Assembly (NCBI GenBank): GCA_016217735.1
Contig: JACRGQ010000003.1
Coordinates: 25,564 to 89,563, forward strand
Length of the DNA stretch: 64,000 bases
DNA from: Nitrospinota bacterium
Lineage (GTDB): Bacteria; Nitrospinota_A; UBA7883; JACRGQ01
Direction of reading: 5' to 3'
This document shows, piece after piece, positions 60,819-64,000 of the stretch (positions are counted from its first letter, which is position 1; the number at the start of each line of letters is the position of its first letter). The position numbers and the translations under genes were made by a program. The notes beneath the pieces are model-generated. The model had not been told where the DNA came from, did no database searches, and saw only the letters and a program-made list of their open reading frames with translations.

Positions 60819-62557
60819 GGGGACATATCGCCAGCATCTCCGGCCCCACCGTGCGGGCCGCCGGCCTGGACGGCTGTTTCATGCACGAAGTGGTGCAGGT
60901 GGGAAACGAACGTCTGCTGGGGGAAATCATCCGCATCGATCCCGGCCACGCGGTAATTCAGGTGTATGAAGAAACCCACGGCCTCAAGACCGGCGCGCCG
61001 GTTCTGCGCAGCGGAGAGCTGCTCTCGGTGGAACTGGGGCCGGGCCTGTTGGGAAGCATCTTCGACGGCATCCAGCGCCCGTTGCAAGACCTTCACGCGC
61101 ACTGGGGGAACTTCATCGGGCGCGGCGCGGCGGTGAAGCGGCTCAGCCACAAAAAGAAATGGCATTTCATCCCGTCGCTCAAGGTGGGCGACGCGGTGGA
61201 GCCGGGAACGGTGATCGGCACGGTGCGGGAGACCGAGGCCGTCACCCACAAAATCATGGCCCCGCCCGGCGTGCGCGGGAAAATAGCGTTCATCAACGGC
61301 GGCGACTTTTCGCTGGTGAACACCGTGGCGGAACTGGACGGCGGCCACAAGTTCACCCTGCGCCAGCGGTGGAACATCCGCGAGCCGCGGCCCAACGGCG
61401 GGCGGCTCCCGTTCACCGTGCCGCTTATCACCGGCCAGCGGGTGCTGGACACCCTTTTCCCCGTCGCCGAAGGGGGAAGCGCCATCATCCCCGGCGGCTT
61501 CGGCACCGGCAAGACGGTGCTGGAGCAGACTATCGCCAAGTTCGCCGGCGCCGACATCATCGTCTACGTCGGCTGCGGCGAACGCGGCAACGAAATGACC
61601 GACGTGCTGCACGAGTTCCCCCGCCTGAAAGACCCCTACACCGGCCGTCCGCTGATGGAGCGCACGGTGCTCATCGCCAACACCTCCAACATGCCGGTGG
61701 CGGCGCGCGAGGCAAGCATCTATACCGGCGTCACCATCGCCGAGTACTACCGCGACATGGGCTTGCGCGTGGCATTGATGGCGGACAGCACCTCGCGCTG
61801 GGCCGAAGCGCTGCGCGAAATCTCGTCGCGCCTGGAGGAAATGCCGGGCGAAGAGGGATACCCCACCTACCTCGCAAGCCGGATGGCCGCCTTTTACGAG
61901 CGGGCCGGACGCTTCAAATGCCACGGCCGCCCGGAGGAACAGGGGGCCATCACCGTCATCGGGGCCGTCTCGCCCCCCGGCGGCGATTTTTCCGAACCGG
62001 TTACCCAAGCCTCGATGCGCACCGCCAGCACATTTTGGGCGCTGGACTACGACCTCGCCTACCAGCGGCACTTTCCCGCCATCAACTGGCGCACCAGCTA
62101 CTCCCTCGCCGCTCCCAGTCTCGCGGCGTGGTACGATGCGAACGCCGCGCGCGGCTGGGGCGCGCTGGTAAGCGAGGCCAACGCCATCCTGCAACGCGAA
62201 GAGGAGCTGCTGGATATCGCCCGCATCGTCGGCATGGACGCGATGGGGGAACGGGAACGCGTGGCAATCGAAGCGGCGCGCCTCATCCGCGAAGGCTACC
62301 TGCGCCAGAGCGCCGCCAGTCCCGCCGATTCGTTCTGCGCGCTGACGCGGCAGCTCAAGCTGCTCACCCTCTTCCTGCGCTACGCCCGCGCCATGGACGC
62401 CGCCCAGCGCGGCGGCGCGGCGCTGGAAAAAATACTGGCCGCGCCGATGGTGGAACGGGTGCTTCGCGCAAAGGAGATGTCCGAAGAGGAACTCGACAAG
62501 GAATCGGTGGAAATCAAGGCGCAAACGGCGGCGTGGTTCGCCAGGGAGGAAGCATGA
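60815..62557 (+). CDS. ntpA: V/A-type ATPase catalytic subunit A
   Basis: The 580-residue catalytic subunit hydrolyses or makes ATP. The P-loop is GGFGTGKT (227-234), preceded by the non-homologous region insert that marks A-type subunits. Other motifs are [15 protein letters not shown], the Walker B-like [17 protein letters not shown] and [18 protein letters not shown]-terminal [19 protein letters not shown] is typical. The stop overlaps the B start by four bases. Confidence 0.96.
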   Translation: MRGHIASISGPTVRAAGLDGCFMHEVVQVGNERLLGEIIRIDPGHAVIQVYEETHGLKTGAPVLRSGELLSVELGPGLLGSIFDGIQRPLQDLHAHWGNFIGRGAAVKRLSHKKKWHFIPSLKVGDAVEPGTVIGTVRETEAVTHKIMAPPGVRGKIAFINGGDFSLVNTVAELDGGHKFTLRQRWNIREPRPNGGRLPFTVPLITGQRVLDTLFPVAEGGSAIIPGGFGTGKTVLEQTIAKFAGADIIVYVGCGERGNEMTDVLHEFPRLKDPYTGRPLMERTVLIANTSNMPVAAREASIYTGVTIAEYYRDMGLRVALMADSTSRWAEALREISSRLEEMPGEEGYPTYLASRMAAFYERAGRFKCHGRPEEQGAITVIGAVSPPGGDFSEPVTQASMRTASTFWALDYDLAYQRHFPAINWRTSYSLAAPSLAAWYDANAARGWGALVSEANAILQREEELLDIARIVGMDAMGERERVAIEAARLIREGYLRQSAASPADSFCALTRQLKLLTLFLRYARAMDAAQRGGAALEKILAAPMVERVLRAKEMSEEELDKESVEIKAQTAAWFAREEA

Positions 62558-63939
62558 CGGATAACCTGCTCACCCGCTCGTACCGCGCCATTGAATCGGT
62601 GCGGGGGCCGCTGGTCTTCGTCCGCGGCGTGAAAGACGCCGGGCTGTCCGAACTGGTGGAACTGGAATTGGAAGGGGGCGCGCGCCGCGCCGGACAGATC
62701 ATCGAGCTGCATGAAGACCTCGCGGTGATACAGGTGTTCGGCGGCGCCGATAAAATATCGCCCGCCACCACCGTGGTGCATCTCAAGGAAGAAGGGCTGA
62801 CGATGGACCTCTCCCCGCTCATCGTGGGGCGGATGTTCAGCGGCGCGGGACGGCCGGTGGACGGCGGCGGGCCGGTGGCTCCGCTGGCGCGGCGCGATGT
62901 GGGCGGCAGGGCCATCAACCCGATACGGCGCGACGTGCCGGCGGATTTCATCCAGACCGGCATCACCGCCATCGACGGCATGGCGACCCTCGTCCGCGGC
63001 CAAAAGCTGCCGGTTTTCTCCGGCGCGGGCCTGCCCGCCAACGAGCTGGCCGCCCACGTCATCACCAACGCCCGCGTGCTGAAAGAGGGCGAGGAGTTCG
63101 CCATCGTCTTCGCCGGGATGGGGATCACCGCGATGGAGGCGGAATTTTTCCGCAACACGTTCGAGGAAAGCGGCGCCATCGCCCACAGCGTGGTATTCAT
63201 GAACCGCGCGGAAGACCCGGTGGTGGAGCGGCTGCTCGCGCCGCGCTACGCCCTCACCGCCGCCGAATACCTCGCTTTCGACCTCGGCATGCACGTGCTG
63301 GTGGTGCTGACCGACATGACGCACTACTGCAACGCCTTGCGCGAGATCAGCTCCTCGCGCGAGGAGATTCCGGGGCGGCGCGGCTATCCCGGCTATATGT
63401 ACACCGACCTCTCCACCATCTACGAACGGGCCGGGCGCATCAAAGACCTCCCCGGCTCCGTCACCCAGTTGCCGATACTCACCATGCCGGACGACGACAT
63501 CACGCATCCGATTCCCGACCTCACCGGCTACATCACCGAAGGGCAAATCGTGCTGGACCGCCCCCTGCACCGCAAAGGGGTTTTTCCGCCGATCAACGTG
63601 CTGCCGTCGCTCTCGCGCCTGATGAAGCTGGGCATCGGCGCGGGTAAAACGCGCGAAGACCATCAGGAGTGGAGCGACCAACTGTACCTCTGCTACAGCC
63701 GCGGGGTAGAGCAGCGGCGCGTGGCGGCCATCATCGGCGAAGAGGGTTTAAGCGACATGGATAAAAAATACCTCCAGTTCGCCGGCCGGTTTGAAAAGAC
63801 GTTCATACACCAGCGCGACGACAACCGCCCGCTGGAGGAAACGCTCGCCATCGGCTGGAAGCTGTTGGCCGAAATGCCGGCGGCGGAGCTTATCCGCATA
63901 CGCCGCGCGTTCATCGAAAAATACAGGCCGAAGGAGTAG
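62554..63939 (+). CDS. ntpB: V/A-type ATPase non-catalytic subunit B
   Basis: The 461-residue regulatory subunit lacks a Walker A motif, having [15 protein letters not shown] in that place. [20 protein letters not shown] begins it. [37 protein letters not shown] and the [19 protein letters not shown] motif identify it firmly. The frame is open far upstream within the A gene, but the ATG at 62554 has AGGGAGGAAGC before it and starts the conserved sequence. Confidence 0.96.
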   Translation: MTDNLLTRSYRAIESVRGPLVFVRGVKDAGLSELVELELEGGARRAGQIIELHEDLAVIQVFGGADKISPATTVVHLKEEGLTMDLSPLIVGRMFSGAGRPVDGGGPVAPLARRDVGGRAINPIRRDVPADFIQTGITAIDGMATLVRGQKLPVFSGAGLPANELAAHVITNARVLKEGEEFAIVFAGMGITAMEAEFFRNTFEESGAIAHSVVFMNRAEDPVVERLLAPRYALTAAEYLAFDLGMHVLVVLTDMTHYCNALREISSSREEIPGRRGYPGYMYTDLSTIYERAGRIKDLPGSVTQLPILTMPDDDITHPIPDLTGYITEGQIVLDRPLHRKGVFPPINVLPSLSRLMKLGIGAGKTREDHQEWSDQLYLCYSRGVEQRRVAAIIGEEGLSDMDKKYLQFAGRFEKTFIHQRDDNRPLEETLAIGWKLLAEMPAAELIRIRRAFIEKYRPKE

Positions 63940-63942
63940 CCG

Positions 63943-64000
63943 GTGGCGCAACGGAAAAAAAGCCGGATCGAACTGCTGAACCTCAGGCGCCAGATGGTGC
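63943..64000 (+). CDS. ntpD: V/A-type ATPase subunit D, first 19 codons (gene runs off the window)
   Basis: After ntpB, AAGGAG lies six bases before a GTG start at 63943. The visible product MAQRKKSRIELLNLRRQMV matches the lysine/arginine-rich beginning of subunit D (consensus NPTKxxLLxLKxrL), the central shaft. The remainder is outside the window. Confidence 0.8.
   Translation, partial: MAQRKKSRIELLNLRRQMV

Noticed and set aside
61159..62553. Upstream extension of the ATPase B frame through the A gene
   Set aside because: Extension is only an open shadow frame. The conserved B sequence starts at 62554 with its own ribosome site.

Overview
This window is GC-rich, densely coding chromosomal DNA from a Gram-negative (diderm) bacterium. 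The diderm call rests on a BamD-type lipoprotein, a secreted beta-barrel-like protein, a soluble lytic transglycosylase and a MurE with the DNPR motif of meso-diaminopimelate peptidoglycan. A V/A-type ATPase operon, an NfnAB/GltA-like flavoprotein pair, a Thermotoga/Thermus-type alpha-glucan phosphorylase and many fused or multi-domain proteins suggest a deep-branching lineage (deltaproteobacterial, Nitrospinota or Nitrospirota-like) rather than an enterobacterium. That placement is inference; no rRNA or tRNA gene is visible.

Layout. 1-9.5 kb (mostly minus strand): 5' part of aconitase, a RimI-like acetyltransferase, ComF, a PilZ protein, Obg, a small secreted protein, a thioesterase, a TPR remnant, alpha-glucan phosphorylase and a lytic transglycosylase. 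9.8-17.6 kb: an 856-aa zinc-ribbon protein carrying at least 13 copies of a short FliM-N-terminus-like peptide, an HU/IHF protein, small hypotheticals, an alpha/beta hydrolase, a membrane-anchored Mur-ligase homologue, and ORF6N and TfoX-like proteins. 18-26.2 kb (plus): HEAT-repeat/NfnA fusion plus NfnB, a B12-binding radical-SAM enzyme, a GT39-type membrane glycosyltransferase, BamD and a 60-aa protein. 26.2-35.3 kb: TusE, a PLP decarboxylase-fold enzyme, RlmN, an HPr-domain fusion protein with an M20 amidohydrolase, an orphan HTH protein, AnmK, a membrane-anchored hydrolase and a DUF2065 protein.

35.7-51.8 kb (minus) is a complete-looking division and cell wall (dcw/mra) operon in the order mraZ-rsmH-ftsL-ftsI-murE-mraY-murD-ftsW-murG-murC-murB-ftsQ-ftsA-ftsZ-DUF484, with mostly 1-20 nt overlaps. 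murF is missing from its usual place between murE and mraY. Five 10-bp-spaced GTG repeats upstream of mraZ look like an MraZ box. 51.9-55.1 kb encodes a large secreted lipoprotein of FN3 and Kelch modules. 55.7-64 kb (plus) is a cytidylate-kinase-like gene followed by the V/A-ATPase operon (G/H, I, K, E, C, F, A, B and the start of D).

The least explained feature is a family of intergenic elements at 5.9, 15.0, 17.7, 34.1-34.3 and 35.35-35.57 kb. They are built from short, nearly perfect hairpin modules that recur in different combinations. In the best copies an outer stem encloses four hairpins, as in a multibranch RNA fold. The other prime candidates for new biology are the FliM-like peptide array protein, the HPr fusion and the HEAT-NfnA fusion.
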